64,000 bases of DNA from Vulcanimicrobiota bacterium (GCA_003168375.1 PMSI01000001.1:1674001-1738000), one strand, 5' to 3'. Numbered from the stretch's first letter, positions 51,255-60,453 are shown. Notes: generated from the sequence alone by a model not told the origin. Program-made: numbers and translations.

Positions 51255-51471
51255 GAGGGCCCCTCCAGCGGCGGGTGCATCCGCAGGTCCCGAATGCGAC
51301 CGGCTGACGAAAAGTCCTCGCCGGTGCGGCGTACGATCCGCCTCCCCGGGACCGCTGCCGCTAACGGACCGCGGAGATTGCTACCGGGGCTATTAATGCT
51401 GCGTTAGAACGGAGAACCGCGTTGCCGTAGCAGGTTGGGGAACCGGGCTCATCGGCCGCGAAGCCGTCGGC

Positions 51472-52155
51472 ATGCCCATCTGCCACGAGCGCCGCTTCGT
51501 GTTTCTGCACGTGCCGAAGACCGGCGGCGTCTCGGTCACGCAGGCATTGCGCCGTGCCGGCCTCACCTTCACGTTCGACCGCAGCGTGAGCGTCTGGCCG
51601 AAAGTTGCACTCCATTCGCACAATGGGGACTTGGTGCGGCGATTAAAGGCGGTGTATCCGCTCAACACCGTCAGCGGCTTCCGCGAGCCCCATCTGCCTG
51701 CGAGCGTTCTTTTCGACCTTGCCGAACCGCAGGCGCGCGAGTATTTCACCTTCACGTTCGTGCGAAATCCATGGGCGCTGGTCGTTTCGACGTATCACTA
51801 TTGGGTGAAGGTCTTCGCCGAGCACGAGGAGCTCGGGCGCCTCGATCCGGACTTTCCGCCCTTGCTCGACGGCGACTTCTCTGCGTTCGTGCGCCGCTAT
51901 CCGATGGCCGCGACGGACCAAACCGCGTTCATCTCGGACGAGCAGGGACGCTCGCTGGCGAACTTCGTGGGCCGATCCGAGCGGCTGTACGATGATTTCG
52001 AAACGGTCTGCAGCCGGATCGGCGTCACGGCGACGCTCCGGCACGAGAATGCGACCGAGCATGGCCCTTACCGCGACTATTATACCGGCGAAACGCGCGC
52101 GATCGTCGCGCGGCATTTCGCGCGGGACATCGCGGCGTTCGGCTACCGCTTCTAG
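51472..52155 (+). CDS. Sulfotransferase family 2-type protein
   Basis: A 227-residue soluble sulfotransferase-like enzyme. HVPKTGGVSVTQALRRAGL is the 5'-phosphosulfate loop for PAPS, and FTFVRNPWALVVSTYHYW the 3'-phosphate motif. The rest (DQTAFISDEQGRSLANFVGRSERLYDDFETV) matches the Sulfotransfer_2 family, which also sulfates polysaccharides. It lies next to glycan genes on the opposite strand, so decoration of the surface glycan with sulfate is a reasonable inference. The PAPS-making genes are not in the window. Confidence 0.85.
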   Translation: MPICHERRFVFLHVPKTGGVSVTQALRRAGLTFTFDRSVSVWPKVALHSHNGDLVRRLKAVYPLNTVSGFREPHLPASVLFDLAEPQAREYFTFTFVRNPWALVVSTYHYWVKVFAEHEELGRLDPDFPPLLDGDFSAFVRRYPMAATDQTAFISDEQGRSLANFVGRSERLYDDFETVCSRIGVTATLRHENATEHGPYRDYYTGETRAIVARHFARDIAAFGYRF

Positions 52156-52196
52156 TGCTCTGCCACGCCGCTCGGGAAAGCTCCGCGGGTTGACCC

Positions 52197-53735
52197 TCAG
52201 CGCTCGAGCCGGATCGGCATCGTGAAGGCGGCGCTGCGGCCGTCGGCGGTCGAGGCGACGAACTCGATCTGATAGGTCCGGTTGAGCAAGAAGAACGGGA
52301 TCCCGCTCGGCATCTGCTCCTGACCGGCGAAGTATCCCGGCGCACCCTGCGGGACGATGATCTCGTGTCCCATCGTCCGCGCGATCACCGCGGTGACGTC
52401 GGCGCTCGTCGTCACCCGCACCAGCAGCAGCCCGCCCTTGTGGATCACCCGGTCGTTGAGGGCGATCTCGACGATCTGCGGCGCGCCGCTCGGTCCCGGC
52501 GCCGGGGCGACGATGTAGTTGAACAGGCTGGGCGTCGCGCTCGGTTGAGGCGTCGGGGTCGGCGGGGCCGGCGTCGTCGTCGAGGCCGGTTGAGGCGCCG
52601 GGGTCTGCGTGGCGGGCGCGGCCGGGCCCGGCAGCGGCATCGGCGACGGGGCGGGTGCGGCCAGGGCGAGCAGCAGCGGGAGCGCGTACAGGGCGAGCAT
52701 CGTTCCTCCGAGCAACGCCGGGTCCCGCAGCGCGGTTCCGGCCACGACGTCCGGGACGTACCCCGCCAGACCGGTAAACGACGCGGCGAGGAGGGCGGCC
52801 GAGGCCGGCGTCCGCCCGGCGATCGCGACCACCGGGACCAGCCACACCGCGTACCACGGCTCGGGCGAGGGCAGCGCGAGCCAGCCGGCCAGCGCGGCGC
52901 CGGCGAGCAGATCGCCGCGCCGGACCGCCGCGACGAGCGCCACAACTGCGGCGACCGCCAGCACCAGGCCGATGACGATCGGAAGCCCCGAACCCGACCA
53001 CGCCGCCAGCGCCGGGGCGTGGATCAGCGAGATACGCGGCGGCCCGCTGCCATGGTCGAAGCCGTGGGTGATGACGGACCAGCCGAGCGGGGCGTACGCC
53101 AGAACGAGGATCCCGAGCGCGGCGGCGGCCGCCCCCGCCCGGCGCCGCGGCGGGAGGCGAACGAGCGCCGCCGCCAGCGGGACCAATGCGACCGCTTTGA
53201 CCGCGGCGGCGGCGACGAGCGCGCCGAGCCGCGCCGGCGCGCGGCGGCCGCGATCCGCCACCAGTACGAGCGCCAGCCAGAAGACGTCGTTGTGCCCCTC
53301 GAGCGCGCTCCACAGCACCACCGGGTGGAAGGCCAGCAATGTCGCCAGCCGCGGCCGTGCGCGGGCAGCGAGACGGACGCAGGCCAGCAGCGCCAGCGCG
53401 GCGAGGAGGCGCAGCGTGAGGATCGTGCCGCCGGAGCCGAACGGACGCGTCAGCGCGACGATCAGGGCGCACGGCAGGGTGAACAGCGGGCCGTAGACGT
53501 CGCGCGGCAGCGAGCCGTCCCAGGCGCGCAGAGCGGCGTCGAGCAGCGGGTCGTGCAGCGGCGCGACGTCGGCGGTGCGATACGCGTGCGCCCACGGATC
53601 AGCCCCGTGGGCGAGCAGCGCGCCGTACGCGGCGTACGCCCAGACGTCGGCCGAGATCACGTTGACGGCGAAGACGCACGCCAGCGCCAGCGCCGCGACG
53701 GTCAGGCGGGTCGGCACGCCGGGGCGAGCGATCAC
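52197..53735 (-). CDS. GT87-like membrane mannosyltransferase with surface domain
   Basis: A 512-residue protein with about nine membrane helices in its first 350 residues, with motifs VWAYAAYGALLAHGADPW, LLAFHPVVLWSALEGHNDVFWLAL and WLALPSPEPWYAVWLVPV, typical of the DUF2029/GT87 group that uses polyprenyl-phosphate sugars. A Pro/Thr-rich stretch (about 375-410) leads to a soluble C-terminal beta-domain (VAPAPGPSGAPQIVEIALNDRVIHKGGLLLVRVTTS). The C-terminal addition is not part of the standard family. Confidence 0.75.
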   Translation of the reverse strand: MIARPGVPTRLTVAALALACVFAVNVISADVWAYAAYGALLAHGADPWAHAYRTADVAPLHDPLLDAALRAWDGSLPRDVYGPLFTLPCALIVALTRPFGSGGTILTLRLLAALALLACVRLAARARPRLATLLAFHPVVLWSALEGHNDVFWLALVLVADRGRRAPARLGALVAAAAVKAVALVPLAAALVRLPPRRRAGAAAAALGILVLAYAPLGWSVITHGFDHGSGPPRISLIHAPALAAWSGSGLPIVIGLVLAVAAVVALVAAVRRGDLLAGAALAGWLALPSPEPWYAVWLVPVVAIAGRTPASAALLAASFTGLAGYVPDVVAGTALRDPALLGGTMLALYALPLLLALAAPAPSPMPLPGPAAPATQTPAPQPASTTTPAPPTPTPQPSATPSLFNYIVAPAPGPSGAPQIVEIALNDRVIHKGGLLLVRVTTSADVTAVIARTMGHEIIVPQGAPGYFAGQEQMPSGIPFFLLNRTYQIEFVASTADGRSAAFTMPIRLER

Positions 53736-53778
53736 CTCCGAGGGCTTCGCGAGTCCGGCACACGAATCCGGATTGCCG

Positions 53779-55074
53779 ATGGACGACGGTTGGCTGCGGC
53801 GTGCGTTGGCGCAGAAGCGCGATGGCGCGGCTCTCGACGATGCGACGTGGGATCGGATCGTCGACGGCTACGTAAAGGGCGAGATCGACGATGCGCCGGT
53901 CGCGGCGCTGGCGATGGCGTGCACGATTCGCGGGATGGCCGACGCGGAGATCTTCGCCCTGACCGGCGCGATGGTGCGCTCCGGCGACACGATCGTGTTC
54001 CCGGCCGGGCGCATCGTCGTCGACAAGCACTCCTCGGGCGGGGTCGGCGACACGGTCTCGCTGGTCGCCGTCCCGCTGGTCGCCGCGTGCGGCGTCCCGG
54101 TCGCGAAGCTCTCCGGTCGCGCGCTCGGCCACACCGGCGGAACGCTCGACAAGCTCGAGGCGATCCCCGGGGTGCGGACCGATCTCGAGCCCGCCGCCTT
54201 CGTCGCGCAGGTCGAGGCGATCGGCTGCGCGATCGCCGCCCAGTCGGAGCGGCTCGTCCCGGCCGACCAAAAGCTCTACGCCCTCCGCGACCGCACCGCG
54301 ACGGTCCCGTCCGTCGGGCTGATCGCGGCGTCGATCGTTTCGAAGAAGATCGCCGGCGGGGCCGGGGCGATCGTGTTCGACGTCAAGGCGGGACGCGGCG
54401 CGTTCATGCACACGATCGCCGAGGCGAGGGTGCTCGCCGAGACGCTGGTGCGGCTCGCGGCGGCGTTCGGGCGCCGCGCGAGCGCGGTCATCAGCGACAT
54501 GGAAGAGCCGCTCGGCGCGGCGGTGGGCAGCGGGATCGAGGCCGTCGAGGCGCGCGATTTTCTGCGCGGCGACGAGCGCGATCCCCGGCTCTCCGAGGCG
54601 GTCTTCGCGGTCGTGCACGAGATGCTGCGCGTCGGCGGGATCGCCGAGCGCGAGATCGAGACCCGCGCGCTGGACACGCTGCAGTCGGGCGCCGCCTACG
54701 AGCGATTCGCGCAGCTCGTCCGGGCGCAGGGCGGGAGCCCGGGGGCGCTCGACCGGATCGCGGCCCACCCGCACCGCGCGACCGCGACCGCCGCGCGCGG
54801 CGGCGTCGTGACCGCGATCGACGCGGCCGCGATCGGCGAACTGGCCCGCGATGCGACGGTCGCCGACGGCCCGTTCGCCGGGATCCGCATCCTCGCGCGG
54901 GTCGGCGCGCCGGTCCGCGCCGGGGAAGCGCTCGCCGAGTGCGCCGGGCCGTCGCTCGACCCGTTCGCCGTCGCGCGCGCCTTCACCATCGGTGTGCAGG
55001 CGCCGCCGGCCCGCAACCTCGTCGAAGCGGTGGTGAGGGATGAACTCCCCGCCGCGGTGGAACTACGACGGTAA
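53779..55074 (+). CDS. deoA: Thymidine/pyrimidine nucleoside phosphorylase
   Basis: A 431-residue enzyme; ATG 53779 gives the family length (430-440), while upstream in-frame starts run into the opposite-strand gene. Signature stretches are VVDKHSSGGVGDTVSLVAVPLVAACGVPVAKLSGRALGHTGGTLDKLEAI (phosphate and thymine site), RTATVPSVGLIAASIVSKKIAGGAGAIVFDVKAGRGAFM and the C-terminal lipoyl-like domain GPFAGIRILARVGAPVRAGEALAE. It cleaves thymidine to thymine and deoxyribose 1-phosphate. It shares one base with the hldD start. Confidence 0.93.
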   Translation: MDDGWLRRALAQKRDGAALDDATWDRIVDGYVKGEIDDAPVAALAMACTIRGMADAEIFALTGAMVRSGDTIVFPAGRIVVDKHSSGGVGDTVSLVAVPLVAACGVPVAKLSGRALGHTGGTLDKLEAIPGVRTDLEPAAFVAQVEAIGCAIAAQSERLVPADQKLYALRDRTATVPSVGLIAASIVSKKIAGGAGAIVFDVKAGRGAFMHTIAEARVLAETLVRLAAAFGRRASAVISDMEEPLGAAVGSGIEAVEARDFLRGDERDPRLSEAVFAVVHEMLRVGGIAEREIETRALDTLQSGAAYERFAQLVRAQGGSPGALDRIAAHPHRATATAARGGVVTAIDAAAIGELARDATVADGPFAGIRILARVGAPVRAGEALAECAGPSLDPFAVARAFTIGVQAPPARNLVEAVVRDELPAAVELRR

Positions 55075-56141
55075 TGGCGATCGAGCGAATGCAGACCAAC
55101 GGTCCGGTGGCCGGCCGGGTCGTGGTGACCGGCGCGGCCGGCCTCATCGGTAGCGCGCTCGTTCGGCATCTCAACCTCGAGGGCGTGGACGACATCGTCG
55201 CGGTCGACCGGCTCGGCACGAGCGAGAAGTGGCGGCACCTCGTGCCGTTGCGCTTCGCCGACTACCTGGACGCCGAAGAGTTCTTCGCACGCATCGCGCG
55301 CGAGCCCGATGCGTTCGGCGAGATCGCGACGGTGTTCCATCTCGGCGCGTGCTCGTCGACGACCGAGCGCGACGCTTCCTACCTGATCGCGAACAACGTC
55401 CGGCGCTCGCAGGAGATCGCCGGCTGGTCGGTCGCGCGCCGGGCCCGTTTCGTGTACGCGTCGTCGGCCGCGACGTACGGCGCGCGCGAGAGCGACCTGC
55501 GCGAAGATCTCGATCCGCACTCGCTGCGCCCGCTGAACATGTACGGTTACTCGAAGCACCTCTTCGATCAGTGGATGCGGCGCGAGGGGATGCTGCAGGG
55601 CGCCGTCGCGCTCAAGTATTTCAACGTCTACGGCCCGAACGAAGACCACAAGGGAACGATGCGGAGCGTCGTCGCGAAAGCGTACGATCAGATCCGGGAG
55701 CGCGGCGCGATCGAGCTGTTCAAGAGCTATCGGCCCGGGATCGCCGACGGCGAGCAGACGCGCGATTTCCTGTACGTCAAGGACGCCGCCGCGATCACCG
55801 CCTTCCTGGCGCGGACGCGCAGCGCCGGCGGCATCTTCAACGTCGGTGCCGGGATCGACCGGACCTGGAACGATCTGGCGCACGCGGTCTTCACGGCGCT
55901 GGAGCTGCCGCCGCGGATCGAGTACGTCGAGATGCCCGACGTGCTGCGCGGAAAGTACCAGTACCGCACCGTCGCCACGGTCGAACGGCTCCGCGCGGCC
56001 GGCTGGACGCAGCCGTTCACCCCGCTCGAGGACGCGGTGAGCGACTACGTGCGGAACTACCTCGTGACGGGGAGCGTGCTCGGCGGTGAGGCCGAGACTC
56101 CGGCGTCGAGCCCGCGCCCGACGTTCTCCGCGACGAGGTAG
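55074..56141 (+). CDS. hldD: ADP-L-glycero-D-manno-heptose 6-epimerase
   Basis: A 355-residue SDR-fold enzyme making ADP-L-glycero-D-manno-heptose for the lipopolysaccharide inner core. It has VVVTGAAGLIGSALVRHLN (NADP site), HLGACSSTTERDASYLIANN and YGYSKHLFDQW with the YxxxK catalytic pair, and RDFLYVKDAA. HldD-like length is about 310-330 plus a 25-residue Ser/Pro tail. The tail is encoded by DNA that also codes the end of the opposite-strand glycosyltransferase over 85 bp. It is the clearest gene-level sign of a heptose-containing outer membrane here. Confidence 0.92.
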   Translation: MAIERMQTNGPVAGRVVVTGAAGLIGSALVRHLNLEGVDDIVAVDRLGTSEKWRHLVPLRFADYLDAEEFFARIAREPDAFGEIATVFHLGACSSTTERDASYLIANNVRRSQEIAGWSVARRARFVYASSAATYGARESDLREDLDPHSLRPLNMYGYSKHLFDQWMRREGMLQGAVALKYFNVYGPNEDHKGTMRSVVAKAYDQIRERGAIELFKSYRPGIADGEQTRDFLYVKDAAAITAFLARTRSAGGIFNVGAGIDRTWNDLAHAVFTALELPPRIEYVEMPDVLRGKYQYRTVATVERLRAAGWTQPFTPLEDAVSDYVRNYLVTGSVLGGEAETPASSPRPTFSATR

Positions 56142-57088
56142 AGCGGACGGCCCTTGATCTCGTCGTAGACCCGCCCGACATACTCGCCGAGGATCCCGAT
56201 CGTGATCAGCTGCACGCCGCCGAGGAACAGGATCGCGAAGATCGTCGACGTGTACCCCGGCAGGTTGTAGCCGGTGAAGACGCGGAGCGCTACCTCGTAC
56301 AGCGCGACGAAGAACGCAACGGCGCTGACGATGAACCCGAACCACGTCGCCAGCCGCAGCGGAATCTCGCTGAACGCGGTGATCCCGTCGATCGCGAACT
56401 TCAGCATCTTCGAGACCGGGTACTTCGACGACCCCGAGAAGCGCTCGGCGCGGTCGTATTCGATCCCGGTCTGTTTGAAGCCGACCCAGGAGACGAGCCC
56501 GCGGATGAAGCGATGCCGTTCGCGCGAGTCGCGCAGCGCCGCCGTGACGCGCCGGCTCATCAGCCGGAAATCCCCGGTGTCGACCGGGATCGAGACGTTC
56601 GTCAGCCGCCGGATGATGCGATAGAACAGCGCCGCGGTGATGAGCTTGAAGCGGCTCTCGCCGTGACGGCGCCGGCGCGTCGCGAAGACGACGTCGTAGC
56701 CGTCGCGGAACTTGGCCAGGAACTCGTCGATCAGTTCCGGCGGGTCTTGCAGGTCACCGTCCATCAAGACGACGGCGTCGCCCCGCGCCGCGTCGAGCCC
56801 CGCCGTCGCTGCGATCTGGTGCCCGAAGTTGCGCGAGAGCGAGATCACCCGCAGGTGGGGGTCGTCGTGCGCGGCGGCCAGCAGCTTCTCGAGCGTGGCG
56901 TCGCGGCTGCCGTCGTCGACCAGGACGATCTCGTAGGCGGCGGGCGCGACGGTCAGGCCCCCGATCACGTTTCGGATGCGGCGAAGGAGCTCGTCGATGT
57001 TGTCGGCCTCGTTGAAGAGGGGAATGACGACGCTGAGCGTCGCGTCCGCACCTCGGCGGACGAGGACCTCCTGCGAAGGGGAGAACAC
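56057..57088 (-). CDS. GtrB/ArnC-like polyprenyl-phosphate glycosyltransferase
   Basis: A 343-residue GT2 enzyme. GT-A part: LSVVIPLFNEADNIDELLRRI, YEIVLVDDGSRDATLEKLL, SRNFGHQIAATAGLDAARGDAVVLMDGDLQDPPELIDEFL (DxD), RRRRHGESRFKL and RERHRFIRGLVSW. Two C-terminal membrane helices (about 240-270 and 285-310) match GtrB/Dpm1 type I enzymes that attach a sugar to undecaprenyl phosphate for flipping. It overlaps the 3' end of hldD by 85 bp, tail to tail. Confidence 0.92.
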   Translation of the reverse strand: MFSPSQEVLVRRGADATLSVVIPLFNEADNIDELLRRIRNVIGGLTVAPAAYEIVLVDDGSRDATLEKLLAAAHDDPHLRVISLSRNFGHQIAATAGLDAARGDAVVLMDGDLQDPPELIDEFLAKFRDGYDVVFATRRRRHGESRFKLITAALFYRIIRRLTNVSIPVDTGDFRLMSRRVTAALRDSRERHRFIRGLVSWVGFKQTGIEYDRAERFSGSSKYPVSKMLKFAIDGITAFSEIPLRLATWFGFIVSAVAFFVALYEVALRVFTGYNLPGYTSTIFAILFLGGVQLITIGILGEYVGRVYDEIKGRPLYLVAENVGRGLDAGVSASPPSTLPVTR

Positions 57089-57144
57089 CCCGCGTCCTTC
57101 TCGCCGGGGGCTCCGGCGCCTCGCGGCGGAAGAAGACCGCGCTG

Positions 57145-57528
57145 ATGATCGCCGTGCTCTTCGCCCTCGCGCTCGCTTTCGGCGACGGGGCGCCCGTCGC
57201 CGCGAGCCCCTACTTGCACGTCGGACCGACCCCGCCGCCGCACGGCTACCCGGCGATCAACGCGGTCGCGATCTCGACGACGACGATTCGCGCGGGCCGC
57301 CCGGTTCACGGCAGCGTCGAGACCTCCGACAACGTGAACTACGTCGAGGTGCGGATCGAGTACCGCGCCGTGGCGATGCACCAGGACGCATCCGGAAAGT
57401 TCTCGCTCACCTACACCGTGCCGTGGTGGCTGCCGCCGTGGCTGCGCCATGGTTACACGCTGCAGATCATCGCGCGCAGCGTCGACGGCGTCGAGACGCT
57501 GCGCGAGATTCCGATCACCGTGAGGTAA
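57145..57528 (+). CDS. Small exported protein, unknown
   Basis: A 127-residue protein with a signal sequence (MIAVLFALALAFGDGAPVAAS). The mature part is one Ig-like beta-sandwich (PAINAVAISTTTIRAGRPVHGSVETSDNVNYVEVRIEYRAVAM and YTLQIIARSVDGVETLREIPITVR) with a tryptophan/proline loop (VPWWLPPWLRHG). It resembles bacterial Ig-like adhesive or cell-surface domains. Function is unknown. Confidence 0.65.
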   Translation: MIAVLFALALAFGDGAPVAASPYLHVGPTPPPHGYPAINAVAISTTTIRAGRPVHGSVETSDNVNYVEVRIEYRAVAMHQDASGKFSLTYTVPWWLPPWLRHGYTLQIIARSVDGVETLREIPITVR

Positions 57529-57536
57529 CGGCCGCG

Positions 57537-59813
57537 TCACCGTGCGCTGAGGCCGGCGATCGTCTCGTGCAGGAACGCGGCCTGATACGCGATCGTGTCG
57601 GCGACGCCGGGGAAGCGCGGGTCCGCGCGTTGCGAGCCGAGCCGGTAACGGGCACCCTCCGCGAGCAGCGTCCCGCGCGCGTGGAGACTCTCGAGCGCCT
57701 GATCGACGCAGCGTGCGGCGTCCTGCGCCAGTTCGGGATCGACGAACGCGCCCGGCGGCAGCGCGTTGCGCAGCCGGACCACGCCGTCGCGCGCTTCATC
57801 GCGTTCGAACGGGAGATCGACCGCGATCAGCCATTGCGCGAGCAGCGCGCTCGTCGTGACGGGGCGCGCGGCTGCGAGTGCCGATGCGAGGTCACCGCGG
57901 CCGTCGAACGGCACGACGCGGTACAGCATCGAGAGGCGCCGCCCGCGGAACGGGTCGAACGCGATCGCCGCGAACCAGACGCGCGCGATTGGGACCAGGT
58001 GATCGACGATCCCCTTGAGCGCGCGCATCCTGCCGTCGGTGCTGTAGAAACCCTCCGGCGTGACGAAGAACGTCGCGCCGCGCCGCACGACGTCGACGAT
58101 GCGCGCGATGTCGGCATCGACGCCGGCACGCAGCGCGGCGAGCAGTTCGCCGCGGTACGGCTCGTTGACCGACGCCAAGCGGACGCGCGTCTCGCCGGCG
58201 GCAAAGAATGCCGGCCGCAACAGATCGGAAAGGTTCCGCGCGCGGGGCGGGAGCGAGGCCTGCGCATCGGCGCGGAAGACGATCTCGAGCGGGAGATCGT
58301 CGTGGTGAGCCTGCAGCGTCCAGGCGATGCTGCGCAGCGGGCGCGACGAGAGCTCGTTCTCGAGCGGCAGCATCCCGATCGCGACGAACAACGGGCCCGC
58401 GTTCACCGAGCGCATCAGCGGCGCGAGCCACGGCATCCGGATCGCGAAGAAGCCGGGCTCGTACATCCGGCGCGACGATGCGGTGAAGAGCGGCCGCAGC
58501 CCGCCCTGTAGATACCCGCGCTCGACGATGATCTCCGACTCGTCCTCGTGCTGGTGGTTCGCGATCAGCACGGTCGGACCGCGGCGCACCGGGAGGCGTC
58601 CCCACTGGCGCACCCGCATGCGCGGCGCGAACAACGGCTGGCGGATCGCGCTGGTCAGCCCGACCAGCAACACGGACCAGATCGAGACGAGCGGCTTGCG
58701 CCCGACGCGCAGCACCCACAGCGAACCGATCGCGAAGCTGAACCCCGCGGCGGCGAAGAGCCAGCGGTAGCCGTCGGCCGTCGTCGCGCCGCGCGCGATG
58801 ATCCAGGCGCCGAGCAGCGGCGCGGCGAGCGAGGGCAGGTACGAGAGCGTTCCCCACACGCCGAGATCGCGCGCGACGTCGCCGAGTTCCGGGATCGCGT
58901 CGAGCGCGAGCGCCCACCCGACCGAGAACACGCCGCCGAAGCCGAGTCCGAACAGCGCCGCGTAGACGAAGATGAAATGCACGTCGGGGACGAGCGCGAA
59001 GCCGAGCGCGGCGAGCGTCATCGGGACGCCCGAGAGCGCGACGACCACGCGCCGGTCGAACCGGTCGGAGAGCTTGCCGGCGCCGATGCTGGAGACGATC
59101 GCGCCGAGCAGCGCCGAGCCGGCGACGAGCCCGGTCCCGAGCGAGGCGTCGCGCACGCGCAGCACGTCGCTGAAGAAGTACAGGATGTAGGTGTTGAGCA
59201 GCGTCATGCCGAGCACGATCCAGCCGCGCGCGACGACCGTGACCCAGAGATCGTGACGGTCGCGGATCACCGCGTGCGGCCGCGGTGCGCTCGGCGCGGG
59301 ACGCGGGATCCGCGCCAGCGAGACGCCGGCGACCGAGACGGCGACGGCCATCGCGAGCAGCGCGTGCTGCGGTGAGAGCAGCGCGGCCGCGGCCAGTCCG
59401 AGGACGGTCCCCACCAGCGTGAAGACGCCGCGCGCGCCGGCCGAGGTGCCCCAGGCCTCGCGCGGGACGACGTCGGGGAGCAGCGCCTGATAGATCGTCT
59501 GCGCGGCGGTGATCGCGACCGTCGCCGCGACGAGCGCGACGCCGAGCGCGCCGATCGAGAACGCGAACGCCATCGCGCCGACCGCCGCGACGTCGACGGC
59601 CAGCGCGATCGCGGTCTCCACCCGCCGGTCGCCGCCGCGCCGACGCGCGCGGTCGGAGAACCAGCCGGCGAGCGGCGGCACGACCGCGACCGCGACGCCG
59701 ACCATGGTCGCGAGCACGGAGAGCACCGCGGTGTGATCGAGCGGTGCGAGGCGCAGCACCAGCGCCGGCACGACGATCGAGATCAGCGCCGTGTCCTGGA
59801 AGTGGATCCCCAA
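57537..59813 (-). CDS. MFS transporter fused to a PlsC-like acyltransferase
   Basis: A 758-residue two-domain protein. The N-terminal half (about 1-385) is an MFS transporter with around 12 helices (SDRFDRRVVVALSG motif A-like; DAIPELGDVARDLGVWG). The C-terminal half (about 400-600) is a glycerophospholipid acyltransferase-like domain with NHQHEDESEII (an HxxxxD-type motif, here H-Q-H-E-D) and FVTPEGFYS (EGxxS). It resembles the LplT-Aas partnership for lysophospholipid import and re-acylation in one chain. TTG 59813 is the first allowed start, but the sequence upstream to ATT 59861 (RLRDHATLNALWLG) looks like helix one's missing front; the true start is uncertain. Confidence 0.8.
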   Translation of the reverse strand: MGIHFQDTALISIVVPALVLRLAPLDHTAVLSVLATMVGVAVAVVPPLAGWFSDRARRRGGDRRVETAIALAVDVAAVGAMAFAFSIGALGVALVAATVAITAAQTIYQALLPDVVPREAWGTSAGARGVFTLVGTVLGLAAAALLSPQHALLAMAVAVSVAGVSLARIPRPAPSAPRPHAVIRDRHDLWVTVVARGWIVLGMTLLNTYILYFFSDVLRVRDASLGTGLVAGSALLGAIVSSIGAGKLSDRFDRRVVVALSGVPMTLAALGFALVPDVHFIFVYAALFGLGFGGVFSVGWALALDAIPELGDVARDLGVWGTLSYLPSLAAPLLGAWIIARGATTADGYRWLFAAAGFSFAIGSLWVLRVGRKPLVSIWSVLLVGLTSAIRQPLFAPRMRVRQWGRLPVRRGPTVLIANHQHEDESEIIVERGYLQGGLRPLFTASSRRMYEPGFFAIRMPWLAPLMRSVNAGPLFVAIGMLPLENELSSRPLRSIAWTLQAHHDDLPLEIVFRADAQASLPPRARNLSDLLRPAFFAAGETRVRLASVNEPYRGELLAALRAGVDADIARIVDVVRRGATFFVTPEGFYSTDGRMRALKGIVDHLVPIARVWFAAIAFDPFRGRRLSMLYRVVPFDGRGDLASALAAARPVTTSALLAQWLIAVDLPFERDEARDGVVRLRNALPPGAFVDPELAQDAARCVDQALESLHARGTLLAEGARYRLGSQRADPRFPGVADTIAYQAAFLHETIAGLSAR

Positions 59814-59856
59814 CCACAGCGCGTTCAGCGTCGCGTGATCGCGCAGGCGGAACGTG

Positions 59857-60453
59857 CTAATCGATGTCCGCCCAGGCCGCGACGTCGATGCGCACGTGGG
59901 CGTCGGGTTCGCCCTTCGCGACGTGCGCGCGGGGGAGTGCGCGGTTCTCGTCGCGTTCGATCGTCCCGAACGAGCCGCGCGTGACGCGGAACGCGACGCG
60001 CGCGCCTTGGCGCAGCTTCAGCACCAGGCGGAAGTGCCGCGCGTCGACGCGATCCATCCGCACCTCAGCGGGCGACCAGCCGCTGCGTTCGGTGCTCAGG
60101 AAGATGTCGTCGCCGGGCGGCGTCCGCGGCGGGACGAAGACGTCGATCGTCGAGGTGACCAGCTCGGTCTGGTCGGCATCGCGCTCGGCGGCCGGCGCGA
60201 TGAGGTATGCGGCGCGCGGGATCTTTGCGGCCGGCAGCGCGTCCGGCGTCAGCGTCTGCGGTGTGGCGCGATTGTCGGCGTCGAGCGAGATCGCGATCGC
60301 GCGGCCGGGGACGATCGCGGCGCACGACGCGCCCTCGGCGAGCCGCAGCACGCCCGCACCGGCGACCGCGAGGCGGTCGCCCGCGCACGCCAGCGGCACG
60401 ACGCGGAACAGCGTCGCCGCGGCGGCCGCAGCCAACAGCATCGCGTGCGTCAC
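59857..60453 (-). CDS. Exported starch-binding-like beta-domain protein (second paralog)
   Basis: A 198-residue protein. GTG 60453 overlaps the barrel stop (GTGA); ATG 60441 is an alternative. A signal peptide (MLLAAAAAATLFRVVPLACA) precedes a short domain (about residues 20-95) and a C-terminal beta-sandwich (DIFLSTERSGWSPAEVRMDRVDARHFRLVLKLRQGARVAFRVTRGSFGTIERD). That sandwich has the WxP..V.M.R......L.LK.G..V.FRVTRGS pattern of CBM20/48-like carbohydrate modules. The protein at 62076-62942 carries the same module, so these two are paralogs flanking one barrel. Confidence 0.75.
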   Translation of the reverse strand: MTHAMLLAAAAAATLFRVVPLACAGDRLAVAGAGVLRLAEGASCAAIVPGRAIAISLDADNRATPQTLTPDALPAAKIPRAAYLIAPAAERDADQTELVTSTIDVFVPPRTPPGDDIFLSTERSGWSPAEVRMDRVDARHFRLVLKLRQGARVAFRVTRGSFGTIERDENRALPRAHVAKGEPDAHVRIDVAAWADID

